The position numbers and the translations under genes are program-made. Below, one piece after another: positions 50,474 to 60,900 of a DNA stretch of 64,000 nucleotides. Position 1 is the stretch's first letter. Every line of letters begins with the position of its first letter. The notes below the pieces were generated by a model. The model was not told the DNA's origin and made no database searches. It saw nothing but the letters and a program-made list of their open reading frames with translations. The stretch is from Maricaulis sp048269565 (GTDB taxonomy: Bacteria > Pseudomonadota > Alphaproteobacteria > Caulobacterales > Maricaulaceae), in contig NZ_JBLXIK010000003.1 of assembly GCF_048269565.1 (NCBI RefSeq), positions 453,150 through 517,149 of the forward strand. Reading direction: 5' to 3'.

Positions 50474-51894
50474 GAGGCATCCCCGGCGTCCGCGACCGGC
50501 GTCGGCGCCATCTTGCGCGCCTTGCCGTGCTTCGCCGTCATCGGCGCGCGGGTCAGGACATAGAGGCCGGCCAGCGTACCGGCAGCGATATTGGCGAAGG
50601 CCACGCCCCAGATCACACCCTGCGGTGCATCAAGCCAATACGAGCCGAGCAGAACGCCGGGCACCATCAGCCCCAGCGCGCGGCCGGCGGTGATCGCCAT
50701 GCCATGGCCGGGACGGCCGAGACCGTTGAAACCGGCGCTGGCGGCGATGGTGATGCCATAGCCTGCAATCGTCAGCGGCACGATGCGCCAGTAGAAGATC
50801 GCCGTCGCCTGCCCCGCCTCGCTGGGCAGGAAAGCGCCAGCCAGCAGACCGGCACACAACCACAACACAATGGCGATCGCCAGGCTCCAGCCGATGCAGA
50901 ACAGGAAGCTGGAGCGGAAGGCTTCGCGCACCCGGTCGAGCCGGTCGCCGCCGCCATTCTGACCGGTGACAGCGCCGATACTCGCCGAGAGCGCAAACAG
51001 CGGCACGATGGCAAAGGCCTCGATGCGGCCCGCAACGCCAAGTGCGGCAACGGCGGCATCGCCGAAGCGCGCCATCGCCAGCCCGCTCATCGCGACGGTC
51101 ATGGCGATCGGGTTGAAGATGTTGGAGATGCTGGCCGGCAGTCCGACGCGGGCGATATCGCCCCAGTGATGCCAGACCTCGCCGAGATCGCTCCAGCCGA
51201 AATCGATCAGTTTTTCCCTGAACACCAGATACCAGCCAACCATCGCAAAAGTCAGGGCGTTGGCGGCGACCGTTGCCAGCGCCGCACCGGACACGCCCCA
51301 GCCCAGGCCGGGAAACAGGCCGAAGACGTCGTCGAGAATGAAGATCGGGTCGAGAATCAGATTGAACACCGCCGCGGCGATCATCATCAGGCTCGGCACA
51401 ATCGCATTGCCCAGCGCGCGCAGGATATTGCTCGCCACCATCGGCCCGACGATCAGCACAATGCCGCCAAACCAGACCGTCATGTAGTCGACGACATGCG
51501 GCAGCATGGTCGCGCTGGCGCCCAGTCCGCGGAAGATCGGTTCGACAAAGATGATGCCGAGCGCCGAAACCGCCCCGACCGACAGCAGGGACAGGGTCAT
51601 GGCGTCCGTGGCGATACGCGGGATCGAGCTGGCATCCTTGCGGCCGGCGGCGCGCGAAACGGCCGAGACGGCCCCGGCGCCCAGGCCGATCGAGACGCTC
51701 ATCACCAGCATGGTGACCGGAAAGCTCATCTGCACTGCGGCCTGCTGGGCCGTGCCCAGGGTTCCGACCCAATAGGTATCGACAATCCCCACCAGCATCA
51801 TGGCGAGGATGCCGAAACTCATCGGTACGAGCATGCGCAGGATATGCCCGAAGACCGGACCCTGCGTCATGTCGTGTGCTGTCCGTCCGGCCAT
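50470..51894 (-). CDS. MATE-family efflux transporter
   Basis: A 474-residue inner-membrane antiporter with 12 hydrophobic segments in two similar halves. The first half has GHILRMLVPMSFGILAMMLV and FPVTMLVMSVSIGLGAGAVS; the second has SASIGAVTGQNGGG, a family signature. Members export drugs or cationic metabolites with Na+ or H+. GGAAGG precedes the ATG at 51894. A 17-bp palindrome lies 62 bp upstream and may be its operator. Confidence 0.92.
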   Translation of the reverse strand: MAGRTAHDMTQGPVFGHILRMLVPMSFGILAMMLVGIVDTYWVGTLGTAQQAAVQMSFPVTMLVMSVSIGLGAGAVSAVSRAAGRKDASSIPRIATDAMTLSLLSVGAVSALGIIFVEPIFRGLGASATMLPHVVDYMTVWFGGIVLIVGPMVASNILRALGNAIVPSLMMIAAAVFNLILDPIFILDDVFGLFPGLGWGVSGAALATVAANALTFAMVGWYLVFREKLIDFGWSDLGEVWHHWGDIARVGLPASISNIFNPIAMTVAMSGLAMARFGDAAVAALGVAGRIEAFAIVPLFALSASIGAVTGQNGGGDRLDRVREAFRSSFLFCIGWSLAIAIVLWLCAGLLAGAFLPSEAGQATAIFYWRIVPLTIAGYGITIAASAGFNGLGRPGHGMAITAGRALGLMVPGVLLGSYWLDAPQGVIWGVAFANIAAGTLAGLYVLTRAPMTAKHGKARKMAPTPVADAGDAS

Positions 51895-51955
51895 GTGTCA
51901 CCCTTCCAGCGCGCAGGCGATGTTAGATAGAGAATGCCCGGCCTGTCTGCACCCG

Positions 51956-51972
51956 GCTGAAGTCACTTCAGC
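51956..51972. promoter_or_regulatory. 17-bp palindrome upstream of the MATE gene
   Basis: GCTGAAGT-C-ACTTCAGC is a perfect inverted repeat between the malic enzyme stop (51984) and the MATE start (51894). No T run follows on either strand, so an operator is as likely as a terminator. Confidence 0.45.
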
Positions 51973-51983
51973 GTGAATAGCGG

Positions 51984-54263
51984 CTATGCGGCGGGCTTGT
52001 TGAGATCATAGGCGGCGATGCTCGCGAGGTTGACGATATCGGTCACCGAGGCGCCGAGCCGGGCAATCTGGACCGGTTTTTCAAGCCCCACCAGCATGGG
52101 CCCGATCACTGTTGCACCGCCCGCCGCCTTGAGCAGACGCACCGCGATCGAGGCGGAATGCACCGCCGGCATGATCAGGATGTTCGCGGCCTCGGTCAGA
52201 CGTGAGAACGGATAGAGTTCGTGGTGCTCCGGATCGAGGGCGATATCGGCCGCCATCTCGCCCTCATACTCGAAGTCGACCCCGAGCCCGTCAAGAATGC
52301 GCACGGCGTGCTGGATCTTTTCCGAACGCTCACCCGGCGGATTGCCGAAGCTGGAATAGGACAGGAAAGCCAGATGCGGCGTCATGCCGAGGCGGCGCGA
52401 GGAATTGGCCGTCGCGATGGCGATCTCGGCCAGCGCCTGGGCGTCGGGAAATTCGGTGACACTGATATCGCCGATGATCAGGGTGCGCCCGCGCGACACG
52501 GCAGCTGCAATGCCGACAGCGCGGCCGCCCTCGGCCGGCTCCAGCGCCAGCTTCACATCCCGCATCACCACGTTGGAATGGCGCGTCACGCCGGTGACCA
52601 TGCCGTCAGCCTGGCCCATTTTGAGCATGCAGGCAGAGAAGACATTGCGGTCATTATTGACCAGGCGCTGGACATCACGGCGTAGGTAACCCTTGCGCTG
52701 CAGGCGTCCGTACAGGAAGTCGGCATAGTCCGAATTATGCTCCGACAGGCGGGCATTGCAGATTTCCAGAGACCCGGCGGGAATACCGAGCTCGCGCATA
52801 TTGCCAAGCGCAACGTCCTCGCGGGCCACCAGGATCGCCCGGCCCAGACCCTGGGACTGGAAGGCGTGCGCGGCGCGGATCACCGACGGTTCCTCGCCCT
52901 CGGCAAAGACGATGGTCTTCTGTTCCGCCTGAATCGAGGCGGCGACCCGCTGTTGCAGCGCCGCCGTCGGGTCGAGCCGCCGGGCCAGCGTATGAGTGTA
53001 GTTGACGCCTTCCGCGAAGGGCAGACGGGCAACCCCGCTCTCGACCGCCGCCTTGGCGACGAAGGGCGGCACCCAGGAGATCAGACGCGGATCAAACGGC
53101 GAGGGAATGATGTAATTGCGCCCGTATTGCAGCCGCTCGCCCTTATAGGCGATCGCGACCTCGTCGGGCACGTCCTCGCGCGCCAGCGCCGCGAGTGCAC
53201 GGGCGGCGGCGATCTTCATCTCCTCATTGATGGTACGGGCACGGACATCGAGCGCACCCCGGAAGATGTAGGGGAAGCCGAGGACATTGTTGACCTGGTT
53301 GGGATAGTCCGAGCGACCGGTGGCCATGATGACATCGTCGCGGACGGACTTGACCTCTTCCGGCGTGATTTCCGGCGTTGGATTGGCCATCGCGAAGACA
53401 ATCGGGTCGGGCGCCAGGCTGGCAATGATCTGCTTGGTGAACACGCCCCCGGCCGAAAGCCCCAGCAGGACATCGGCGCCGGCGGCCGCTTCGGCCAGCG
53501 TGCGGGCCCCGGTCTTGACCGCGTGCTTGGCGAGGCGCTCGTGCAGGTCTTCGCGGCCTTCATAAACCACGCCCTCGATATCGACGACGATGGTGTTTTC
53601 CTTGCGCACGCCGATCGATTCGATCAGTTCGAGCACCGAGAGGCCGGCAGCCCCGGCACCGCACAGCACAACCTTGATATCCTCCAGCTTGCGGCCAGTG
53701 ATATCGCAGGCATTGATCAGGCCGGCGGTGGCGATGATCGCGGTGCCGTGCTGGTCATCATGGAAGACCGGAATATCGAGCATTTCGCGCAGGCGGCGTT
53801 CGATCTCGAAACATTCCGGTGACTTGATATCTTCCAGATTGATGCCGCCAAACGTGTCGCCAAAGCCGCGCACACAGGCGATGAACTCGTCCGGATCGGT
53901 ATAGTCGATCTGGACGTCCACCGCGTCGATATCGGCAAAGCGCTTGAACAGGACCGCCTTGCCTTCCATCACCGGTTTCGAGGCGCGCGGGCCGAGATTG
54001 CCAAGGCCGAGGATGGCGGTGCCATTGGAGACGACGGCAACCATATTACCCTTGGAGGTGTAATCGTAGACCGCGTCCGGATCCGCCGCGATGGCCCGCA
54101 CCGGCGCCGCAACGCCCGGCGAATAGGCCAGGGCCAGGTCGCGCTGGGTCGACATCGGCTTGGTCGAGGCGATCGCCAGCTTGCCCGGCGTCGGCTTGTT
54201 GTGGAAAACGAGTGCGTCGATATCGAGCTGGCTGTCGGCGTTGTAAGGGGTATCTGAAGGCAT
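51984..54263 (-). CDS. maeB: NADP-dependent malic enzyme with phosphotransacetylase-like domain
   Basis: Decarboxylates malate to pyruvate with NAD(P)+. The 759-residue protein begins MPSDTPYNADSQLDIDALVF. The malic domain (~20-430) has YSPGVAAPVRAI, FHDDQHGTAIIATAGLINA and the Rossmann GAGAAGLSVLELI. The C-terminal ~330 residues resemble phosphate acetyltransferase (TVIGPMLVGLEKPVQI near the end) but usually lack that activity and act in regulation. The start at 54263 was chosen over a longer frame that would overlap the nnr gene. Single-gene unit. Confidence 0.95.
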   Translation of the reverse strand: MPSDTPYNADSQLDIDALVFHNKPTPGKLAIASTKPMSTQRDLALAYSPGVAAPVRAIAADPDAVYDYTSKGNMVAVVSNGTAILGLGNLGPRASKPVMEGKAVLFKRFADIDAVDVQIDYTDPDEFIACVRGFGDTFGGINLEDIKSPECFEIERRLREMLDIPVFHDDQHGTAIIATAGLINACDITGRKLEDIKVVLCGAGAAGLSVLELIESIGVRKENTIVVDIEGVVYEGREDLHERLAKHAVKTGARTLAEAAAGADVLLGLSAGGVFTKQIIASLAPDPIVFAMANPTPEITPEEVKSVRDDVIMATGRSDYPNQVNNVLGFPYIFRGALDVRARTINEEMKIAAARALAALAREDVPDEVAIAYKGERLQYGRNYIIPSPFDPRLISWVPPFVAKAAVESGVARLPFAEGVNYTHTLARRLDPTAALQQRVAASIQAEQKTIVFAEGEEPSVIRAAHAFQSQGLGRAILVAREDVALGNMRELGIPAGSLEICNARLSEHNSDYADFLYGRLQRKGYLRRDVQRLVNNDRNVFSACMLKMGQADGMVTGVTRHSNVVMRDVKLALEPAEGGRAVGIAAAVSRGRTLIIGDISVTEFPDAQALAEIAIATANSSRRLGMTPHLAFLSYSSFGNPPGERSEKIQHAVRILDGLGVDFEYEGEMAADIALDPEHHELYPFSRLTEAANILIMPAVHSASIAVRLLKAAGGATVIGPMLVGLEKPVQIARLGASVTDIVNLASIAAYDLNKPAA

Positions 54264-54334
54264 GGTGCAACCTTGTGGAGGGCGTGGTCCGAACATGACC
54301 TGACACGCGCCGCGCGCCAAGCCCGCGATCTGTA

Positions 54335-55864
54335 TTATTGACCGGGCGACGGCCCCGCCTGCAGCAGCCGCGCGAGCGCCCGCTGGCGTCTCTGCCCGGC
54401 CGCCTGTGCCTGCAGCACCTGCGGCAACACGCCGGCCAGGTCCTCGGCAATCAACCCGCCGCCGAGCCGCCGGGCGGCATCGCCATGCAGCCAAGCCCCG
54501 GCGCAGGCCGCCTTGAAGGCCGGCAGCGACTGCGCCAGCAAACCGCCGATGATCCCGGCGAGAACATCACCGCTTCCCGCCGTCGCCAGGGCGGGACAGG
54601 CATGGCGGTTGACCACCGGCATCTCGCCCTCCGCCGCGATGACGGTATCGGCCCCCTTGAGCAGGACCACACAGCCGGCCAGACGCGCCGACTCGACGGT
54701 CGCCTCGATGCGGTTGGTGGACCGCGCCAGCAGTCCCGGAAAAACGCGTTCAAACTCGCCGGTGTGCGGCGTGATGACATCCTGCGGCCGCAGCCGCGCC
54801 AGCAGGGTTTGCGGTTCCGACTCAAAACTGGTCAGCGCGTCGGCATCGAGCAGCACGGGCGCCGGCTGTTGCAAGGCTTCAAGGACAGCGCGGCGCGTGG
54901 TCTCGCCCACGCCCGCCGCGGGTCCGATCACCGCCGCTGTCGCGCGCAATCCGGACAGGAATTCTCCGGTATCCGCGTTGGCATCCCAGCGCTTGAGCAT
55001 CACCGCCGTCAGCGCCGAGGCATTGACCAGCAGCGCCGAGGCCGGGCTGGCCAGGGTCACCAGGCCCGCCCCCATGCGCAGCCCCGCCAGCGCCGACATC
55101 CGCGCCGCGCCGGTCGAGCTGGCGCCGCCGGAAAACACCACCAGACGGCCGCGCTGATGCTTGTGCGTTCCCGCATCCGGTATCGGCAGCCTGTCGCGCC
55201 ACAGGTCCGGCGCGTTGATCCGTGCCACCGGGTGGGCGACCTCGCGCCAGCCATCGGGAATGCCGATATCGGCGATCACCACCTCACCGCACAATGAGGC
55301 GGCCGGTTCGAGGCAATGCGCCGGCTTGCGGCAGTGAAAGCTGACCGTGAGATCGGCGCGAAAGCTGACGCCGCCGGTTTCAGGCCGGTCGCCCTGGATG
55401 CCGCTGGGCAGGTCGACGGCCACCAGCGGCACGTCACTTTGGGCCAGCTGTGTTGCCAGGCCGACGGCAACGCCATCGAGCGGCCGGGACAGGCCGGCAC
55501 CGAACAGGGCGTCGACGATCAGGCCGGCATCGCCCGGCGATTCGGGCGTCAGCGCCTCGACCGGGCCATCCCAGATCGAGAAGGCGTGCGCCGCATCGCC
55601 GCGCAGCTGCGCCGCCTCGCCCAGCAGCGCGATCCGCACCGGCCAGCCGGCCTGGCGCAGGATGCGGCCGCAGACGAAGCCATCGCCGCCATTATTCCCA
55701 GGACCACACAAAATCAGCGTCTTGCGCGGGGCCCATCGGGCGCGGATCGCTTGCGCGACGGCGCGTCCCGCAGCCTCCATCAACACTGGCCCGGGCACAC
55801 CATGGGCGGCCGCATGTCGGTCGCAGGCACCGCAATCCGCGGTCTTGAGCACGTCGAGAGGCAT
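54335..55864 (-). CDS. nnr: bifunctional NAD(P)H-hydrate epimerase / ADP-dependent dehydratase
   Basis: Repairs hydrated NADH and NADPH. The 509-residue protein has an N-terminal YjeF_N epimerase domain (LILCGPGNNGGDGFVCGRIL, about residues 48-67) and a C-terminal ribokinase-like dehydratase domain with AVIGPAAGVGETT, VITPHTGEFERVFPG and the catalytic ATAGSGDVLAGIIGG. Of two adjacent ATG codons, the second (55864) has better spacing to GGAG. About 70 bp separate its end from the malic enzyme start. Intact. Confidence 0.94.
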   Translation of the reverse strand: MPLDVLKTADCGACDRHAAAHGVPGPVLMEAAGRAVAQAIRARWAPRKTLILCGPGNNGGDGFVCGRILRQAGWPVRIALLGEAAQLRGDAAHAFSIWDGPVEALTPESPGDAGLIVDALFGAGLSRPLDGVAVGLATQLAQSDVPLVAVDLPSGIQGDRPETGGVSFRADLTVSFHCRKPAHCLEPAASLCGEVVIADIGIPDGWREVAHPVARINAPDLWRDRLPIPDAGTHKHQRGRLVVFSGGASSTGAARMSALAGLRMGAGLVTLASPASALLVNASALTAVMLKRWDANADTGEFLSGLRATAAVIGPAAGVGETTRRAVLEALQQPAPVLLDADALTSFESEPQTLLARLRPQDVITPHTGEFERVFPGLLARSTNRIEATVESARLAGCVVLLKGADTVIAAEGEMPVVNRHACPALATAGSGDVLAGIIGGLLAQSLPAFKAACAGAWLHGDAARRLGGGLIAEDLAGVLPQVLQAQAAGQRRQRALARLLQAGPSPGQ

Positions 55865-55994
55865 CATCGCTCCATTGTGCGGCACAACTGCCCGATTGTG
55901 AGGCATTTGTGAGCGGGAACATTATCGCGGATCATTTGGCGGTTGTAAGCTCGCAGTCCATCACTAGCCTCAAATCAGGATTTCGGAGTCGGCC

Positions 55995-56333
55995 ATGAAG
56001 AAAATCGAAGCCATCATCAAACCGTTCAAGCTTGATGACGTGAAGGAAGCCCTGCAGGAAATCGGTGTGCAAGGCCTGACGGTCATCGAGGCGAAGGGAT
56101 TTGGTCGCCAGAAGGGTCACACCGAACTCTATCGCGGCGCCGAGTACGTCGTCGACTTCCTGCCGAAGATCAAGATCGAGCTGGTTTTGCCCGCCGACCG
56201 GGTCGAGGCCGCCATTGAAGCCATTCAGACCGCGGCCCAGACCGGCCGGATCGGCGATGGCAAGATCTTCGTCAGCCCGATCGAACGAGTCATCCGCATC
56301 AGAACCGGCGAAACCGGCCTCGACGCGCTCTAG
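55995..56333 (+). CDS. glnB: nitrogen regulatory protein P-II
   Basis: A 112-residue trimeric signal protein that reports 2-oxoglutarate, ATP/ADP and glutamine status. It has the T-loop with uridylylation site Tyr51 in RGAEYVVDFLPK, the B-loop TGRIGDGKIFV, and the ending IRTGETGLDAL. It lies 41 bp before glnA, the standard glnBA operon. It controls glutamine synthetase adenylylation and NtrB/NtrC signalling. I see no clear sigma-54 promoter in the 88 bp upstream. Confidence 0.97.
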   Translation: MKKIEAIIKPFKLDDVKEALQEIGVQGLTVIEAKGFGRQKGHTELYRGAEYVVDFLPKIKIELVLPADRVEAAIEAIQTAAQTGRIGDGKIFVSPIERVIRIRTGETGLDAL

Positions 56334-56374
56334 TCCATCCTTCTCTGCCGCCCAGCAAATTCGGAGCCTGGCCC

Positions 56375-57778
56375 ATGTCCAACAAAATTCTCAAGAAACT
56401 GCATGACGAAGACATCAAGTATGTCGACCTGCGCTTCACCGACCCGCGCGGCCAGCTGCAACATGTCACCTTCGACCGTTCCGAAGTGAATGAGGACTTT
56501 TTCGAAGACGGCGTGATGTTCGATGGCTCCTCGATTGCCGGCTGGAAGGCGATCAATGAGTCGGACATGATCCTCAAGCCTGATACGGACGCCATGTTCA
56601 TGGACCCGTTCTATCAGCAGCCGACCATGATCATGCTTTGCGACATTCTCGAGCCCGGCACGGGCAAGGGCTATAATCGCGACCCACGCACCACGGCCAA
56701 GCGGGCCGAGGCTTTCCTGACCTCCACCGGCATCGGCGACACCGCCTATCTCGGGCCGGAAGCGGAGTTCTTCGTGTTCGACGATGTCCGCTACAATACC
56801 AGCCAGAGCGAGACCGGCTATTCCATCGACAGCGAGGAAATGCCGAAGAATACCGGCCGCCAGTATGAAGGCGGCAATATGGGTCACCGTCCAGGTCCCA
56901 AGGGCGGCTATTTCCCGGTCAATCCGGTCGATAGCGGCCAGGACATGCGCTCCGAAATGCTTGCCGTGATGGAAGAGCTCGGTCTGAAGCCCGAGAAACA
57001 CCACCACGAGGTCGCCCCGGCCCAGCACGAACTCGGCATGAAGTTCGACACGCTGACCACCATGGCCGACCGCATGCAGATGTATAAGTACACGGTCAAG
57101 ATGGTGGCCCATGCCTATGGCAAGACCGCGACCTTCATGCCCAAGCCAATGTGGAACGACAATGGCACCGGCATGCATGTGCACCAGTCGATCTGGAAGA
57201 ATGGCAATCCCGTCTTCGCCGGCGATCAATATGCCGACCTGTCGGAAACCTGCCTGCACTATATCGGCGGCATCATCAAACATGCCCGCGCCATCAATGC
57301 CTTCGCCAATGCCTCGACCAATAGCTACAAGCGACTGGTCCCCGGCTTCGAAGCCCCGGTCCTGCTGGCCTATTCGGCCCGCAACCGCTCCGCCTCGATC
57401 CGCATCCCCTGGGTGAACTCGCCCAAGGCCAAGCGCCTTGAAACCCGCTTCCCGGATCCCGCCGGCAATCCCTACCTCACCTTCTCGGCCCTGCTGATGG
57501 CCGGCCTCGACGGGATCGAGAACCGGATCCATCCCGGCGATCCGATGGACAAGGACCTCTATGACCTGCCACCGCAGGAATTGCAGGACATCCCGACCGT
57601 CTGCCGCTCGCTGCGTGAAGCCCTCGAATCCCTTGATGCCGACCGCGAATTCCTCAAGAAGGGCGGCGTCATGGATGACGACCAGATCGACGCCTATATC
57701 GAGCTGAAGCTGGAAGAAGTGCTCCGTTTCGAAATGCACCCGCACCCGGTTGAATTCGACATGTATTACTCATGCTGA
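56375..57778 (+). CDS. glnA: glutamine synthetase type I
   Basis: Makes glutamine from glutamate, ammonia and ATP; a dodecamer in the cytoplasm. The 467-residue protein has DGSSIAGWKAINESDMIL, the metal-binding EAEFFVFDDV, the NDNGTGMHVHQS site, the ATP-binding region around ARNRSASIRIP and the adenylylation Tyr in KDLYDLPPQE. Length is typical of GSI-beta. It follows glnB and ends before a strong hairpin. Confidence 0.98.
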   Translation: MSNKILKKLHDEDIKYVDLRFTDPRGQLQHVTFDRSEVNEDFFEDGVMFDGSSIAGWKAINESDMILKPDTDAMFMDPFYQQPTMIMLCDILEPGTGKGYNRDPRTTAKRAEAFLTSTGIGDTAYLGPEAEFFVFDDVRYNTSQSETGYSIDSEEMPKNTGRQYEGGNMGHRPGPKGGYFPVNPVDSGQDMRSEMLAVMEELGLKPEKHHHEVAPAQHELGMKFDTLTTMADRMQMYKYTVKMVAHAYGKTATFMPKPMWNDNGTGMHVHQSIWKNGNPVFAGDQYADLSETCLHYIGGIIKHARAINAFANASTNSYKRLVPGFEAPVLLAYSARNRSASIRIPWVNSPKAKRLETRFPDPAGNPYLTFSALLMAGLDGIENRIHPGDPMDKDLYDLPPQELQDIPTVCRSLREALESLDADREFLKKGGVMDDDQIDAYIELKLEEVLRFEMHPHPVEFDMYYSC

Positions 57779-57813
57779 CCGGGCCTTGCCGCCCCCAGCA
57801 CGCGAACTGAATG

Positions 57814-57839
57814 CACGGCCGGGAGCAATCCCGGCCGTG
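57814..57839 (+). terminator. glnA terminator hairpin
   Basis: CACGGCCGGGA and TCCCGGCCGTG form a perfect 11-bp stem with a GCAA tetraloop, 35 bp after the glnA stop. Only a weak T run follows, but the stem is very stable. Confidence 0.8.
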
Positions 57840-57946
57840 ACTGTATGAGTTTACACATTCAGAACGGTCGACGAGCCGTCTTGCATTCGCTACAAATCGG
57901 ATTGAGTTCGCCGAACCGTTTTCGGCCATCATGATCAGGAGTCGGT

Positions 57947-60900
57947 ATGCGTCGCCGTTTTATGTTCGCCAGCGCCCTTGTAACGCTGAGTGTTGCAGCC
58001 CCTGCCGCCTTTGCGGATCGCGAAGTGGACTCGGAAATCACCGATCCGATCTTCACCTCGACGGCCGGCGATGGCGGGGTGGCGGACAATGTGGTGATCT
58101 CCAGCTCGGGCCGCGTCACGCTGACCACAGTCACCGACCCGGCATTGACTCTCGACAGCGACAATTCAGTCACCAATAGCGGCTCCATCTCGGTCACGAC
58201 CGATGATGATGGTGGTGTCGGCGTCCATATTCTCGGCGGCAATACCGGCACTTTCACCAATTCGGGCTCGATCCAGGTCGTCTCTGACACCCTGCCGACG
58301 GATGAGGATGAAGACGGCGATCTCGACGGGGACACCGCGACCGGCGGCAACCGCGTTGCAGTGCTCGTCGATGGCGCCGCGGTCTTTACCGGCGACATCC
58401 TGTTCACCTCTTCAAGCTCCATCGTCGTACGCGGCAATGACTCGGCCGGCATCCGGATCCTGACCAATCTCGACGGCGACTTCTCCAATAGCGGCGCCCT
58501 GAGCATCATCGGCGACGACTCGGTCGGGATTGATGTCCAGGACGATATTTCCGGCGACGTGGTCCTTGGCGGCTCGGTTACGGCGACGGGCGAGGATTCG
58601 ATCGCTGTCAGCCTGAACGGCGATATCGGCGGGCGCCTGCTGGTCAGCGGTGCCGTGTCCTCGAATGCCTACCGTTTTTCCGGTGTGCTGACGGACGAAT
58701 TCCTCGAGGAATACGAACTCACGCTCGATGACGAGGACGACAATATTTCCGGCTCGGCAATTGTCATCAGCGGCAGTGTCGCCGAGGGCCTGCTGGTCAA
58801 TGGCCCGATTGCCGACAATGAAGACACCGCACTGAACGAATCCACCGTCATCGCGGCCACCGTGTCCAGCCGCGGCAGCGCGCCGGCGATGCACATCGTG
58901 GCAAACACCCACGATATCGTGCTGGGTGAGGTCGTCATTCCGGCCATTCCCGATGATCCGGACACCACGGATGTCGACGAGAGCGAACCGCAGCAATTGC
59001 TCGGCTACAGCTTCGTCAATCGTGGCGGTATCGGCGCGACCGGTGATCTCGACGGCATCGACACGACCGGCCTGCGCATTGATGGCACTGGCGGTTTCAC
59101 CACCACGCTGTCGGAAGGCATGCTCAATCTGGGCTCGATCGCGACCACGACCTATGGCACGACGGCCAAGCCGGCCGTTGGCACCACCTTCGCCATCGGC
59201 GAAGGTGCGATTATCCCGGTGCTCAACAATTCAGGCGCCCTGCGCGCGACCTCGGTCGGTATCGGAGGCACCGCGCGTGCGCTGGTCATCGAGGCCGGCG
59301 GTTCTATGCCCTCCCTGATCAATCATGGCGATCTCGCCGCGATCAGCACCGGTGGCGGCAGCGTCATTGCCGTGCGCGATTTCTCCGGCACGCTGACCTC
59401 GGTTGCGAATACGGGCACCATCCGCGCCCTTTATGGCGAGCCGGATGAGGACGTTACAGCCGTGCCTTACGAGTCGGTCGCACTCGACCTGCAAATGGCC
59501 TCCGCCGCCACGCTCGTGCACCAGTATCTCTCGGCCGATGCCGCAGACGACGCCGTGGTCTCGATCATCGGCGATATCCTGTTTGGCGACTTCGACGATA
59601 CCCTTCGGGTCGAGACCGGATCGGTGACCGGCGATGTGAGCTTTGGTGCCGGCGCCGACAACCTGATCATCAGCGGCGATGCAATCGTGTCCGGCGCCCT
59701 GAGCGATGCTGATGGCGATCTCGCAATCAGCGTCGACAATGGCCAGCTGACGCTCGCTGCCACAACCGATGCGACGATCCGCGAAGCGCGTTTCGGCGAC
59801 GGTTCGGTCCTGCGCTTCCAGGTCAACCACGAAACCAATATCGCAGCATCCCTCAACGCCACCGGCACCGTCACCTTTGAATCCGGATCGCGCATCTCCT
59901 CGGCCCTGACCAATCTGATCGGCGAAGGTGCGACCTTTGTTGTGCTCACCGCCGACAGCCTGGTGATCGAGGAAGCGCTGGACCTCCTGCAGGACACCAC
60001 GGCGCCCTATCTCTACGAGGCGGCGCTGAATTTTGATCCGAACAATTCCAACGCCCTCACCCTGACACTGCAGCGCCGCACGGCGGAACAGCTGGGCATG
60101 AATGCCAACCAGGCCGCCGCCTATGAGGCCAGCTATGCCGGTTGGCAGGGCAATGCCGACCTCGGCGCGGCGATCGCCTCGCTGACGACCGGGAGCGAAT
60201 TCTTCCAGGCCTATGACCAGTTGTTGCCGGAATATGCCTCCAGCGCGATCCAGTTTGCGCTGGCCACCAATGACAGCGCCGTCGGCGCCCTCGCCAACCG
60301 GCTCGACGCCGTCCGGCGCAGCCCGGACAATACCGGCGGTCTGTGGGTGCAGGAATTCGGCTATTATGCTGACCGTGCCGGCACGTCCTTCGGTCCGGGC
60401 TATCGCGGCCACGGCCTCGGCCTCGCCATCGGATACGACCAGCCCTTTGGCCCCTTCGATGCCGTCGGCATCAACTTCGTGGGTTCCGCGAGCGAGATTT
60501 CCGAAGTCGACGGCTTTGACGATCCGATGTCGGCTGTCTCCGGCCAGCTTGGCGTCTATGCCGGTTCGCAGTTCGGCGGGCTCTCCGTCGATTTCTACGG
60601 CGCCGCCGGCTATGACAGTTTCGAGCACAACCGCCGCGTCCTGATCGGCAGCTATGACGTGTCGCCAACGGCGAGCTGGAGCGGCTACCACATTGCCGGT
60701 TCGGCCCGTATCGGTCGCGACTTCACCGCCGGGAACTACTATTTCCGCCCGTCGGCCTCGATCGATTATCTCGGCCTGTATGAAGGCTCCTACACCGAAA
60801 CCGGTGGCGGATCCGGCGTCGATCTTTATGTCGATGCCCGCGATTCCAGCAGCTTCTCCAGCACCGCCCTGCTGACCTTCGGCGCCCGTTATGCAGGAGG

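Noticed and set aside
54264..54494. N-terminal extension of the malic enzyme
   Set aside because: The added 77 residues are Arg/Ala/Gly-rich, overlap the nnr coding region and precede the conserved start of the family.
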